A stretch of DNA of 64,000 bases. It comes from CAZWVI01 sp964637165 (GTDB taxonomy: Bacteria > Planctomycetota > UBA1135). The position numbers and the translations under genes were made by a program. The stretch is taken from contig CAZWVI010000002.1 of assembly GCA_964637165.1 (NCBI GenBank), forward strand, positions 124,001-188,000, written 5' to 3'. Under the pieces are notes generated by a model. It had not been told where the DNA came from and did no database searches. It saw nothing but the letters and a program-made list of their open reading frames with translations. Positions 18,369 through 26,547 of the stretch are shown piece by piece; the first letter of the stretch is position 1; each line of letters opens with the position of its first letter.

Positions 18369-18712
18369 GTCAATTGTCGCGGTTCGTGTTGCCGGTTCTT
18401 TTAACTTTTGTCGCCGGATTGTTGGTCGGTTTGATGCTGGCTCCCCAGCACAATTCACCGCGCAGCGGCGCCTTAGATTCAGATTTAGTCGCGTGGGAAG
18501 AAGCGATGGCAAAGTCGCGAAATTTGACCGCTGAGCAACGTACCGACATGCGGGTTTTATTGGCTTATTATCAACGTCAACGCGAAAAGCTGTTCGATGC
18601 ACAAAGATCCGCAATTGAACCTCAGTTGAGCGAGCTCGACTACCGCTTCGAAAGCTTAATCCAAGAGCGAATATTGGGCGGAAGATTTCTTTCCGAGGGC
18701 TCACCTCGCTAA
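18365..18712 (+). CDS. Small membrane-anchored periplasmic protein, CpxP/Spy-like in layout
   Basis: The 115-residue product has an N-terminal hydrophobic signal-anchor (about residues 6-26, RFVLPVLLTFVAGLLVGLML). An all-helical, charged periplasmic part follows: NLTAEQRTDMRVLLAYYQRQ then EKLFDAQRSAIEPQLSELDY. The 'L-T-x-E-Q' helix start followed by long amphipathic helices resembles heavy-metal-resistance/CpxP/Spy family proteins, but the match is structural guesswork. It is translationally coupled to the anti-sigma gene (ATGA). It may be the periplasmic arm of the signalling module. Confidence 0.6.
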   Translation: MSQLSRFVLPVLLTFVAGLLVGLMLAPQHNSPRSGALDSDLVAWEEAMAKSRNLTAEQRTDMRVLLAYYQRQREKLFDAQRSAIEPQLSELDYRFESLIQERILGGRFLSEGSPR

Positions 18713-18726
18713 TCTGATAGGCGACG

Positions 18727-20505
18727 ATGGCACGTACCCTCGGCATACACCTGCGGCCTGACGGCTGGTCCTACGCTCTACTTGACGGTAGTGCGCGTAA
18801 ATGGTCGGTTAAAAAGCACGCACAAGGCGGGCTCGACGTATCTTCAGCTGACCCTACTAGCGCCTTAGCCACAGCACTAAGTCGTGGCCTCAAGGGTGTG
18901 GGCAAAGTTGAAAAAGTGATTATGGCTTTGCCCTCGGTGGATACCGTTTTACGCGAATTATCTCTGCCATTTAATGATCGTGAAAAAATCCATCAAGTTC
19001 TTAAGTTCGAAGTTGAATCAGAGCTTTACCACCTCGATGTAGATGATGTTGTTTGCGATTACTTAGAGTTGGCAGATGACCGCGCAACCGCTAGCTTGAT
19101 GGTGGCGGCGGTTCCCAAAACACAAATTGCAACGTCTTTGGCGGTTGCTGAAAAAGCTGGCCGTGACCCTGAATTGCTAGAGCTTGATTTGGGTGCCTTG
19201 GCAACAGCGATTAGCACCCACCCATTGCCGGCCAGCGAAGAGGCTGAAGTTCACGCATATTTATTAGTCGGTTCTTTCGCTAGCATGTTAATCGTGCGAA
19301 GTGCTGATGGGATAAAGGCGGCGCGTACCATTCACTTGGGGTGGCGTGAGTTGGCTCGTGGCCTTGAAGATGGCGAGGTCGCTCCTGTTGAAGTCGATTC
19401 TGAAAATTCCGAGGCTGCCCAAGAAAGTGCCAGTGAAGAATCCGAAGAGGCCGCGCCCTTATTGTTTGGTGCCGACCTTGCCCTGCCACTTCACATTGAT
19501 TTTGAAACAATAATTGCGGAGGCATCTCCCGAAAGGCTTGCCACATTCCAACGCAAACTTTGTGGAGAAGTGCGCCGAGGCTTGGCTGCCGTTAGTGGTG
19601 TGAGTATTGCGCAATTACACTTGCTTGGCACACCAATTCCGGGCTTAGATCAAAGTTTGGCCACCAAGTTGGGTGTTATTGCAACGCCACTTCCACTTGG
19701 CGTAGTCGCCGACGACGCAATTGACTTGACGCAAATTCCAGATGTGATTGCATTAGGCGCGGCCTTGCGCGGCCTTGGTTTGAAACCGTCCTTAATGGAT
19801 TTTCGTCAGGAAGAGTTTCGTCAAGCTAGCAGCCTCGAAAAAGTTGAAGGAGCCTTAACGTTGATGTTGGTCGGTTTAATCGCATTCTTCTTGGTTGATG
19901 GGGTCGTGCTGTTGCAAAAGAAGCGCACCTTAATGCAGGACACCGATTTGCTTTTTGAAAGGTCAGCACAATATGTTGACCGCTTAAACGAAGAGCTGCC
20001 TGAAGATCCGCCAGATGGATGGCGGGTGAAAACATCATTTGCTGGGTTGGAAATTTCCGACTTGCAGCGGGTCCAATCATTGAAGGGCAGAGTAAATAAG
20101 GCCAAGGTTAAGCTCGACGAAATGGTCGGCGCTGCCGGTGTGCAATTGCCTAATTCATGCTTGAATGCTTGGCGACTGGTTAGCGATGTGCTGGCTGAAG
20201 AGCTTGCCAACTACAATGGTCGCTGGATGTTGGAATCATTGGAATTGAATTCAATTGAGGGGCGTAAGAACCGCTATCCAAGCCATGTCGAGGCTTCGAT
20301 TGAATTAACCATTCACGGAGATAATCAAGCCGACTTGCGCGCCTTTGAGCAATTGCAAGGGGCCTTCAATCGTCATGATTGGCTTATTGATAAAGCCGAA
20401 GCTCCGAAGGGGTTTCAAAACGACAATGAATCGGTCCCAAGTGCCCGCACTGGAATTATTAAAGTTAAAATCGACACTGAAAAAGCTCGGGGTAGTGACG
20501 CATGA
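18727..20505 (+). CDS. GspL/PilM-PilN-like secretion or pilus assembly protein
   Basis: A 592-residue protein built like type II secretion GspL, or a PilM-PilN fusion. Residues 1 to ~350 form an actin-like cytoplasmic domain (LGIHLRPDGWSYALLDG; PSVDTVLRELSLPF; EIHQVLKFEVES-type helix; ALGAALRGLGLKPSLMDFR). One membrane helix at about 376-396 (LTLMLVGLIAFFLVDGVVLL) precedes a coiled, ferredoxin-like periplasmic domain. An acidic insertion lies near residues 222-245. GspL links the cytoplasmic secretion ATPase to the inner-membrane platform. The downstream gene resembles GspM, its usual partner. No ATPase, secretin or pseudopilin genes are nearby, so the rest of the machine must be encoded elsewhere. 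Confidence 0.7.
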   Translation: MARTLGIHLRPDGWSYALLDGSARKWSVKKHAQGGLDVSSADPTSALATALSRGLKGVGKVEKVIMALPSVDTVLRELSLPFNDREKIHQVLKFEVESELYHLDVDDVVCDYLELADDRATASLMVAAVPKTQIATSLAVAEKAGRDPELLELDLGALATAISTHPLPASEEAEVHAYLLVGSFASMLIVRSADGIKAARTIHLGWRELARGLEDGEVAPVEVDSENSEAAQESASEESEEAAPLLFGADLALPLHIDFETIIAEASPERLATFQRKLCGEVRRGLAAVSGVSIAQLHLLGTPIPGLDQSLATKLGVIATPLPLGVVADDAIDLTQIPDVIALGAALRGLGLKPSLMDFRQEEFRQASSLEKVEGALTLMLVGLIAFFLVDGVVLLQKKRTLMQDTDLLFERSAQYVDRLNEELPEDPPDGWRVKTSFAGLEISDLQRVQSLKGRVNKAKVKLDEMVGAAGVQLPNSCLNAWRLVSDVLAEELANYNGRWMLESLELNSIEGRKNRYPSHVEASIELTIHGDNQADLRAFEQLQGAFNRHDWLIDKAEAPKGFQNDNESVPSARTGIIKVKIDTEKARGSDA

Positions 20506-21041
20506 GTAATAAATCTACCTTGATTCTTTTGGTTGTTTTAACCGTTCTAGCTGGCGGCTTCCGTTGGTTTATGCAAACTCAGCATGGCGAGTATGAAAGT
20601 GGTCTTTCACGACATAAGAAAACGTATACCGAAATCCGTGGCATGGTCGATGATTTACGCGACCGCCGCAAGCAAGTGATTTTGGGCGATGCTCAAGAGT
20701 TCATTCTTGGTTACTTAAACGAGCAGGCTGGCCGAGTGCATATTGGTCAAATTAATGCTCCAGAGAAGAAAAGCCCAAAGACCAATTACACTGACCATAA
20801 CTTTGTAGTTGAATTTGAAAAGGGCAAGGAGGCGATGTCGCGCCAAGCGCTAGCTGGATTTATGTTTAATGTGGAGTCACAAAAACGCGCCATGCGTTTA
20901 CGTACTACTGGTTTGAAGATTCGCCCTGATACTGGCGATCGACGTATGTCCAAGGGGGTGCCCAAAGGTGCCGATCGCGCAGATATTTGGCGCGTGGACA
21001 ACTTGGCATTCACCCGCCGCCTGCCGCGGGAAAAGGATTAA
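20502..21041 (+). CDS. GspM/PilO-like membrane protein
   Basis: The 179-residue product starts with a short cytoplasmic tail and one transmembrane helix (about 6-22, TLILLVVLTVLAGGFRWF). A coiled-coil helix follows (HGEYESGLSRHKKTYTEIRG) and then an alpha/beta periplasmic domain. This topology and its position directly after a GspL-like gene, with a four-base overlap (ATGA), suggest GspM or PilO. Sequence similarity to those families is too weak to call by eye. Its TAA abuts the stop codon of the convergent epimerase gene. Confidence 0.55.
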   Translation: MSNKSTLILLVVLTVLAGGFRWFMQTQHGEYESGLSRHKKTYTEIRGMVDDLRDRRKQVILGDAQEFILGYLNEQAGRVHIGQINAPEKKSPKTNYTDHNFVVEFEKGKEAMSRQALAGFMFNVESQKRAMRLRTTGLKIRPDTGDRRMSKGVPKGADRADIWRVDNLAFTRRLPREKD

Positions 21042-22076
21042 CTACATAAACCGGCGAATAAAGGAAAGAGCGCCTTCCTTCCAGGGAACGCGGTGTCCGG
21101 TGCCAGACTGTCTCATTTGGTGTCGGTTGGCGAGATACCACTCGTAGGTTCGAATTAGCGTGTCCGCGTTGGAGTATTTAGGGTTCCACCCTAGCTTGTT
21201 TATGGCATCGCAATTTACCCAGGAGTCTTGATTGGCGGTGCCCCAGACCCATTTATAAAGTGGCGAAAGATGAAAGAACTCCAAAACAGCGAGACATGAC
21301 TTAGCGAAGATTGCAGGGGTCGCCAAAACGGCACTACCTGAATTGGCATGTGCGAATAAAGTGTTTAGGTCTTCCTTTACGCTTGAGAATTTCGGCGCAC
21401 CCACATTGAATGCGGTATTGCACAGTTGTTCAGGTGCGGTGGCCAATAAAACTACCGCACTTGCAGCGTCGGAAACATCTAAAAGTTGATAGCGATTTTT
21501 GCCATTACCAATTACTGGAATGCGTCGCCCTTCGCGTACCCAATCGAAGAGTATTTGGAATACACCTAAGCGTTCCGGCCCAATAAAAGTTTTTGGTCGT
21601 AAGACTGGAACGCATAATCCTGCAACTCTAGCTTGTTCACATAATTTCTCGGCAGCGACTTTGCTTTCGCCATAAGGTCCAACCCCGTGAAGTTTGTCAG
21701 ATTCAATAAGTGGGTGGTGGTCGGGGATTCCATAAACAGCAGTAGATGAAATATGTACCACTCGCGGCACCTTACATTCCTTGGCGACATCTAATACTGC
21801 TTGAGTGCCGTTTAGATTTACCGAGCGAATTTCTTCAGCTTTCCAAAGAGGCAGAGCTGCGGCAGAATGGACGACTACATCCGCATCTTCGAAAGCAATT
21901 TTTAATAATTCACGGTCGCGGACATCTCCTTGAATGCATTGCGTGGTGATTGCAGTCGGTGGGATTTCTGTTTCCTGAATAGGCTCTAAATCAAATAACA
22001 CTAAGTCCACTGCACCAAAAGCGCGCGCAATGTGAAAGCCGAAGAATCCGGCTCCACCGGTGATGACTACTTTCAT
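21042..22076 (-). CDS. NAD-dependent epimerase/dehydratase (extended SDR)
   Basis: A 344-residue extended short-chain dehydrogenase. The N-terminal nucleotide motif is VVITGGAGFFGFHIARAFG, and Asp31 near VLFDLE suggests NAD. HSAAALPLW and VHISSTAVYGIP are the fold markers, and the catalytic pair is YGESK. Family members act on nucleotide sugars or on 3-beta-hydroxysterol-like substrates, and the actual substrate is unknown. It is the last gene of a leftward trio with a UbiA-type prenyltransferase and a squalene/phytoene synthase-like protein. A role in making a lipid-linked sugar or an isoprenoid-derived envelope lipid is plausible (inference). Confidence 0.85.
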   Translation of the reverse strand: MKVVITGGAGFFGFHIARAFGAVDLVLFDLEPIQETEIPPTAITTQCIQGDVRDRELLKIAFEDADVVVHSAAALPLWKAEEIRSVNLNGTQAVLDVAKECKVPRVVHISSTAVYGIPDHHPLIESDKLHGVGPYGESKVAAEKLCEQARVAGLCVPVLRPKTFIGPERLGVFQILFDWVREGRRIPVIGNGKNRYQLLDVSDAASAVVLLATAPEQLCNTAFNVGAPKFSSVKEDLNTLFAHANSGSAVLATPAIFAKSCLAVLEFFHLSPLYKWVWGTANQDSWVNCDAINKLGWNPKYSNADTLIRTYEWYLANRHQMRQSGTGHRVPWKEGALSFIRRFM

Positions 22077-22089
22077 TACAAGATTATGT

Positions 22090-22989
22090 TTAACCTAAGT
22101 AAACCACTTTAGCGACCACGCCTAAGTAACCTAACAATGTGATTAACAATGGAATGTCAGTTAGTAACACTCGGTTGGGGTTTTGTCCTAAATCTTGGCG
22201 GTAAACTAAGTGCAAATACCGCAGCATTCCATAAAGCACAAATGGAAGCGTCCAAACCATGCCAGGTTGGCCTGCACGCGAGTCCAAGGCGACTTCGAGT
22301 TGCAAGAGTGTGCTTGGAAGTAAGGTGTAAAGCGCGTAGGTCACCACTGTGGATGAAGCAACAACTGCGATCATTAAGTCGAGTCCTGGGCCCGCGTATT
22401 TTTCTAACAAGGGTCGCGTTTTGCTGTCCTCGCCTAAGGCAAGTAGCTCAGCTTTGCGTTTGCACAGCGCAAGGAACAAGGCAATTTCTACCGAGCAGGC
22501 GACAAGCCAAGGGGACAATGGAACTCCTATCGCCCAAACTCCAGCTAACACTCTTAATAGGAAACCCGTTGCAATGCAGAAAACATCTAGGATTACAACA
22601 TGTTTAAGGCGCGCGCTATAGATGACCTGCAGAAGCAAGTAGCCGCCAATCGCTTTGGTTATCGGGGGCAAGTACTGAGATGAAATAAGGAACGCTGCAA
22701 CAGCTAGGAGTAATGCGCAAACGACTGCCGCTTTAGGGCTGAGTGCTCCCGATGCAATCGCTCGCTGGCATTTTATTGGGTGAACTTTGTCACGTTCTCG
22801 ATCCAGTACATCGTTGATTAAATAAATCGCGGAAGCGGCGCAGCAGAAACAGAGAAAAGCAACTGCTGCGTTGGTTAATAAGTTAATGTTGGTGACCTCG
22901 CCGCTAAAGGCTAAACCAATAAACACAACCAAGTTCTTGGACCATTGGCGGGGACGTAGGGCTCGTAGCAGTGGAGGCATTGAATCCAT
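22090..22989 (-). CDS. UbiA-family prenyltransferase, decaprenyl-phosphate phosphoribosyltransferase-like
   Basis: A 299-residue polytopic membrane protein with about eight hydrophobic segments. The N-terminus ALRPRQWSKNLVVFIGLAFS and the Asp-rich site NDVLDRERDKVHPIK are those of the DPPR-synthase branch of the UbiA superfamily. That branch transfers a ribose-phosphate from PRPP to polyprenyl phosphate, whereas menaquinone or haem enzymes of the superfamily differ. The second conserved region is around residues 195-230. A neighbouring NAD-dependent epimerase recalls the ribose-to-arabinose step that follows DPPR synthase in actinobacteria, but that enzyme pair is not recognisable here. It is preceded by 9 bases in the same direction as the synthase-like gene. 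Confidence 0.78.
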   Translation of the reverse strand: MDSMPPLLRALRPRQWSKNLVVFIGLAFSGEVTNINLLTNAAVAFLCFCCAASAIYLINDVLDRERDKVHPIKCQRAIASGALSPKAAVVCALLLAVAAFLISSQYLPPITKAIGGYLLLQVIYSARLKHVVILDVFCIATGFLLRVLAGVWAIGVPLSPWLVACSVEIALFLALCKRKAELLALGEDSKTRPLLEKYAGPGLDLMIAVVASSTVVTYALYTLLPSTLLQLEVALDSRAGQPGMVWTLPFVLYGMLRYLHLVYRQDLGQNPNRVLLTDIPLLITLLGYLGVVAKVVYLG

Positions 22990-22998
22990 AATACTGAA

Positions 22999-23814
22999 TT
23001 AGGGCCGCGGCTTAACACCCATTAAGCCACGCCAGGCGCTGTAATAGCGAGTGGCAGCATTAAGTTTTGGTGGGGTGCGGAATATGTCAAGTTGCGGATC
23101 TTCAACCTGATCCAGTAGCAGGCGTGACCTGACAATCGCGGCTCGAAGTCCGCGTCGAAGCCTTGCCCCAAGATGATTCCTTAAAGTTAGGCCTTCGTTT
23201 AGTAGTTCATTTGCCCAACGTGCTTCAGTTGCTAAAAAACGATCGATAGCTGGAGTGCGCACACCTAATTTCAATTCATCAAGAGTTAGACCAGCTTTTT
23301 TAAGGTCGGAAATTGGTAGCGGAAATTTATCATCTCTAATAAATTCAGGCAATTTGCATAAAACCCAAGTTAGTGCTAGCCCCATTCCAAACCTCTCGGC
23401 AGGAATAATCGCTTCGTCACTTCTTCGACCAGCAACGGATAAGAAACACTTGCCTGTAATCGATGCGCGCGGAAGTAGCCAGGCCATTAATTCGCCGCGG
23501 TTTTGTGGTTGGTTGGGCCACGGTTTATTTAGCAGTTGGGCTAGCTGCCGAATGTCGCAGTGGGGAATTTCGCCTCCGCGTACGCTACACCAACTTGCCA
23601 GCATTAGCGGTCCATCTGGCCGCCCAAGTAACATGTCATTAAGCGAATTGGTGAGTTGCTCTCCGCCCTTGGGTATAGCATCGAAGGCCAGGGCGAATAG
23701 TGGGTCCATTGCGCGCAGCACTGAATGTGGCATAAGGCGCGGGCCAGGATAAAAATCTCCCACGGCCTGTCGGGCTAGCCTGCCAGCAAAGCGTTGCGAG
23801 TGATTCAGGTTCAT
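22999..23814 (-). CDS. Divergent squalene/phytoene synthase family protein, probably lacking catalytic aspartates
   Basis: The 271-residue length and the block GMGLALTWVLCKLPEFIRDD then PLPISDLKKAGLTLDEL align with the squalene/phytoene synthase region. That region normally reads 'L-x-N-I-x-R-D-x-x-E-D ... Y-L-P-x-x-D-L ... G-x-x-x-x-x-L'. Here the second Asp-rich motif (R-D-x-x-E-D) has become C-K-L-P-E-F, and I cannot find the first D-x-x-x-D. These aspartates hold the magnesium ions that bind prenyl diphosphates, so activity is doubtful. It is first in the trio with the UbiA-like and SDR genes. It could be a non-enzymatic prenyl-lipid binder or a subunit-like protein, and the family assignment itself is moderately sure. 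Confidence 0.58.
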   Translation of the reverse strand: MNLNHSQRFAGRLARQAVGDFYPGPRLMPHSVLRAMDPLFALAFDAIPKGGEQLTNSLNDMLLGRPDGPLMLASWCSVRGGEIPHCDIRQLAQLLNKPWPNQPQNRGELMAWLLPRASITGKCFLSVAGRRSDEAIIPAERFGMGLALTWVLCKLPEFIRDDKFPLPISDLKKAGLTLDELKLGVRTPAIDRFLATEARWANELLNEGLTLRNHLGARLRRGLRAAIVRSRLLLDQVEDPQLDIFRTPPKLNAATRYYSAWRGLMGVKPRP

Positions 23815-23869
23815 CTTTTGAAGGAGGCTTTGGATTAAACCCCCTCACAGGTTACAGTTTTGTTTATCG

Positions 23870-23884
23870 AGGGAGTAACTCCCT
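23870..23884. repeat. Perfect 6-3-6 palindrome just upstream of the histidine kinase start
   Basis: AGGGAG-TAA-CTCCCT ends eight bases before the ATG at 23893. It includes the only GGGAG resembling a ribosome binding site for that gene. It could act as an operator or as a hairpin that hides the ribosome binding site. Confidence 0.4.
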
Positions 23885-23892
23885 ACAGATAG

Positions 23893-24621
23893 ATGGAAAA
23901 AACCGCTGACCACGAGCTGGCCCACTTTGCCCACGACCTGCGAAATCTGCTGACTACTGTAATTGGTCATGCCGACTTGCAAGCGGAGAGCCAAGCTGCC
24001 GCCGTCGATCCAGCATTGCTGGGCAGTTTGCGTTCAATTAGTGCCTCGGCTAGCCGCGCCGCTGCCCTTTGTGAGGAAATGCTGGTTCAAGCACGAGATG
24101 GCGAGGCCACTCTTGAATTAATTGATTTGAGTGAAGTGGCGAAATCTGCTGGTCGGCTTTTCGAGGCAAATATTGACCGGCGGATTAAGTTTGAGCTAAT
24201 TTTTTGCAATGAGGCCATGGTGCTGGCTGATTTTCATCGCTGCGAGCGGGCGGTATTGAATTTATTGTGGAATGCGCGTGATGCGGTATTGGCCTCTTTG
24301 TCTGACGATGATGGCAATCGAACCGGCAAAATCAGGCTTGAATGCGCCTTTAATGGTGGTTTTGTCGATTTGCAAGTGGCGGATTCTGGCGCCGGCCTTC
24401 CCGAGGGTCGCATCGGAGACTTGACCTCCGCATTTCGCAGTTCACAACAAGATGATCAAGTCCGCGGACTTGGTTTGCACTCGGTGGCGTTTGCTATGGC
24501 TAGTTTTAGCGGGAAACTTTTAGGCGACAACAACTCCGAGCAGGGAGGTGCGCGACTCACTTTGCAGTTGCCGTTCCAAAAAAAACCTAACTCCCTTACA
24601 AATACCGCAAATAAAGTCTAA
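23893..24621 (+). CDS. Soluble sensor-less histidine kinase
   Basis: The 242-residue cytoplasmic protein consists only of the kinase core. The phospho-acceptor H-box is HDLRNLLTTVIGHADL at residues ~14-29. The N-box is LNLLWNARDAV, G1 is VADSGAGLPEG and G2 is RGLGLHSVAFAMASFSG. No membrane segment, PAS, HAMP or receiver domain is present and no response regulator gene is adjacent. It may be part of a phosphorelay or work with orphan regulators. It begins at ATG after a palindrome containing GGGAG. Confidence 0.82.
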   Translation: MEKTADHELAHFAHDLRNLLTTVIGHADLQAESQAAAVDPALLGSLRSISASASRAAALCEEMLVQARDGEATLELIDLSEVAKSAGRLFEANIDRRIKFELIFCNEAMVLADFHRCERAVLNLLWNARDAVLASLSDDDGNRTGKIRLECAFNGGFVDLQVADSGAGLPEGRIGDLTSAFRSSQQDDQVRGLGLHSVAFAMASFSGKLLGDNNSEQGGARLTLQLPFQKKPNSLTNTANKV

Positions 24622-24686
24622 AATAAGCGGTCATTTTGTCCGTACCCTTCGGTCAAATCTAACACCCAAACACACCCCACAAAGGC

Positions 24687-26534
24687 ATGACTACCACTGC
24701 CGAACAAGATTCCGCTCCTGAGAGCTTAGAGGAAGTTGTAATCCGTTTCGCTGGAGATTCTGGCGATGGAATGCAGTTAACAGGAACTCAGTTCACTAAC
24801 ACCTCGGCTGCGCTGGGCAACGACCTCGCCACCTTCCCAGATTATCCAGCTGAAATCCGTGCTCCTATTGGAACGTTGTTCGGAGTTTCTGGGTTCCAGG
24901 TGCGCTTCTCAGCCAAGGATATTCACACTCCTGGCGATTCGCCAGACGTGCTAGTAGCCATGAACCCGGCGGCTCTCAGGGTGAACGTTGACGAACTAAA
25001 GCCTGGTGGCTTGTTAATTGTTAATACGGGAAACTTTGGCACCAAGGATTTGGAAAAGGCGAATTACGAGTCCAACCCATTAGAGGTTGGTGATTTAAGT
25101 GAGCGTTTCCAAGTAATTGAGCTCGACCTGAACGAGGCAACTTTGCACGCAACCGCTGAGAGTGGTTTGTCTAAAAAAGATGCTCTGCGTTCCAAGAACT
25201 TGCTCGCGTTGGGAATGCTTTACTGGGTTTACTCGCGACCACTTACTAATACTGAGAACTGGCTCGAAACTAAGTTTGGCAAAAAGCCTGATGTGTTGGC
25301 GGCCAACTTGGCGGCCTTGCGCGCTGGTCACTCCATCGCCGAAAACTCGGAGTTGTTCCAGACTCAGTACCAGGTCGCGCCGGCACCTTTGGAAGCTGGG
25401 CTTTACCGCAACATAATGGGTAATGCTGCGACTGCACTTGGTTTGGTTGCCGCATCGCGACTAAGCAAGTTGCCATTGTTTTTGGGTACTTACCCGATTA
25501 CGCCGGCAACTGATATTCTGCACGCACTTTCGCGCTATAAGAATTTCGGGGTAGTGACTTTCCAGGCCGAAGACGAAATAGCTGGAATTTGTACCGCAAT
25601 CGGCGCATCTTTTGCTGGTTCATTAGCGGTCACGACAACTTCGGGTCCTGGACTTGCGCTTAAGGGCGAGGCGCTTGGCTTAGCGGTAATTACCGAACTG
25701 CCATTGGTGGTGGTTGACGTTCAGCGCGGTGGTCCATCAACGGGCCTGCCTACGAAGACCGAGCAATCAGACTTGCTCCAAGCAATTTTTGGTCGTCATG
25801 GTGAATGTCCTGTGCCAGTAATTGCCGCGCAATCGCCAGCCGATTGCTTTATGGCAGCGATTGAAGCCAGCAAGATGGCGCTGAAGTACATGACTCCGGT
25901 GGTTTTGCTGACTGATGGCTACATTGCCAACGGTGCTGAACCGTTCCGGGTGCCACGCGAAGAGGAGCTTGAGCGCTTTCCGGTTACTCATCACACCGAT
26001 GCCGAGAACTTCCAAGCTTACTCACGTGATCCTGAAACTTTGGCACGGCCGTGGGCAGTGCCTGGAACGCCAGGTCTGGAACACCGTGTCGGCGGTCTTG
26101 AAAAAGATGACGACGGCAACGTTTGTTACGACCCTGACAACCACCAACGGATGGTTGAGCTCCGTGAGAAAAAGGTAATGGGAATTGCTGATTCTTATGA
26201 GCCGCTTGAGGTTTACGGCAACAAACAAGGAAAATTGCTTGTGCTTGGTTGGGGGTCAACTTACGGGTCGATTCGTGGCGCAATTGAAAAAGCACTCCAA
26301 GAGGGCAAAGATGTGGCGCAACTCCACTTGCGCAATGTTTGGCCACTTCCACAGGACTTGGGCGAAATCATGAGTAATTATGAAACCGTGCTCATCCCCG
26401 AAATGAACCGTGGACAATTGTCCCGTTTGATACGCGCTGAATACCTACGCGAAGTTGAAACTTTGTGGAAGGTAAAGGGGCGTCCGTTCACCACAACTGA
26501 AATTAGCGAGAAGATTGAGTCCATCTTGGGCTGA
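24687..26534 (+). CDS. korA: 2-oxoacid:ferredoxin oxidoreductase subunit alpha (gamma-alpha fusion)
   Basis: With KorB this enzyme decarboxylates a 2-oxoacid, probably 2-oxoglutarate, to the acyl-CoA and reduces ferredoxin. The 615-residue subunit has the fused N-terminal gamma domain (VIRFAGDSGDGMQLTGTQF, then GVSGFQVRFS). The alpha domain follows: NAATALGLVAASRLSKLPLF, TYPITPATDILHAL, FQAEDEIAGICTAIGASFAG and TTTSGPGLALKGEALGLAV. The two-subunit KorAB layout without a delta ferredoxin subunit is typical of aerobes using it in the TCA cycle. Substrate choice is inferred from this architecture. It heads the operon that continues through korB into the nuo genes. Confidence 0.92.
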   Translation: MTTTAEQDSAPESLEEVVIRFAGDSGDGMQLTGTQFTNTSAALGNDLATFPDYPAEIRAPIGTLFGVSGFQVRFSAKDIHTPGDSPDVLVAMNPAALRVNVDELKPGGLLIVNTGNFGTKDLEKANYESNPLEVGDLSERFQVIELDLNEATLHATAESGLSKKDALRSKNLLALGMLYWVYSRPLTNTENWLETKFGKKPDVLAANLAALRAGHSIAENSELFQTQYQVAPAPLEAGLYRNIMGNAATALGLVAASRLSKLPLFLGTYPITPATDILHALSRYKNFGVVTFQAEDEIAGICTAIGASFAGSLAVTTTSGPGLALKGEALGLAVITELPLVVVDVQRGGPSTGLPTKTEQSDLLQAIFGRHGECPVPVIAAQSPADCFMAAIEASKMALKYMTPVVLLTDGYIANGAEPFRVPREEELERFPVTHHTDAENFQAYSRDPETLARPWAVPGTPGLEHRVGGLEKDDDGNVCYDPDNHQRMVELREKKVMGIADSYEPLEVYGNKQGKLLVLGWGSTYGSIRGAIEKALQEGKDVAQLHLRNVWPLPQDLGEIMSNYETVLIPEMNRGQLSRLIRAEYLREVETLWKVKGRPFTTTEISEKIESILG

Positions 26535-26547
26535 GGAGAATAGAAAA

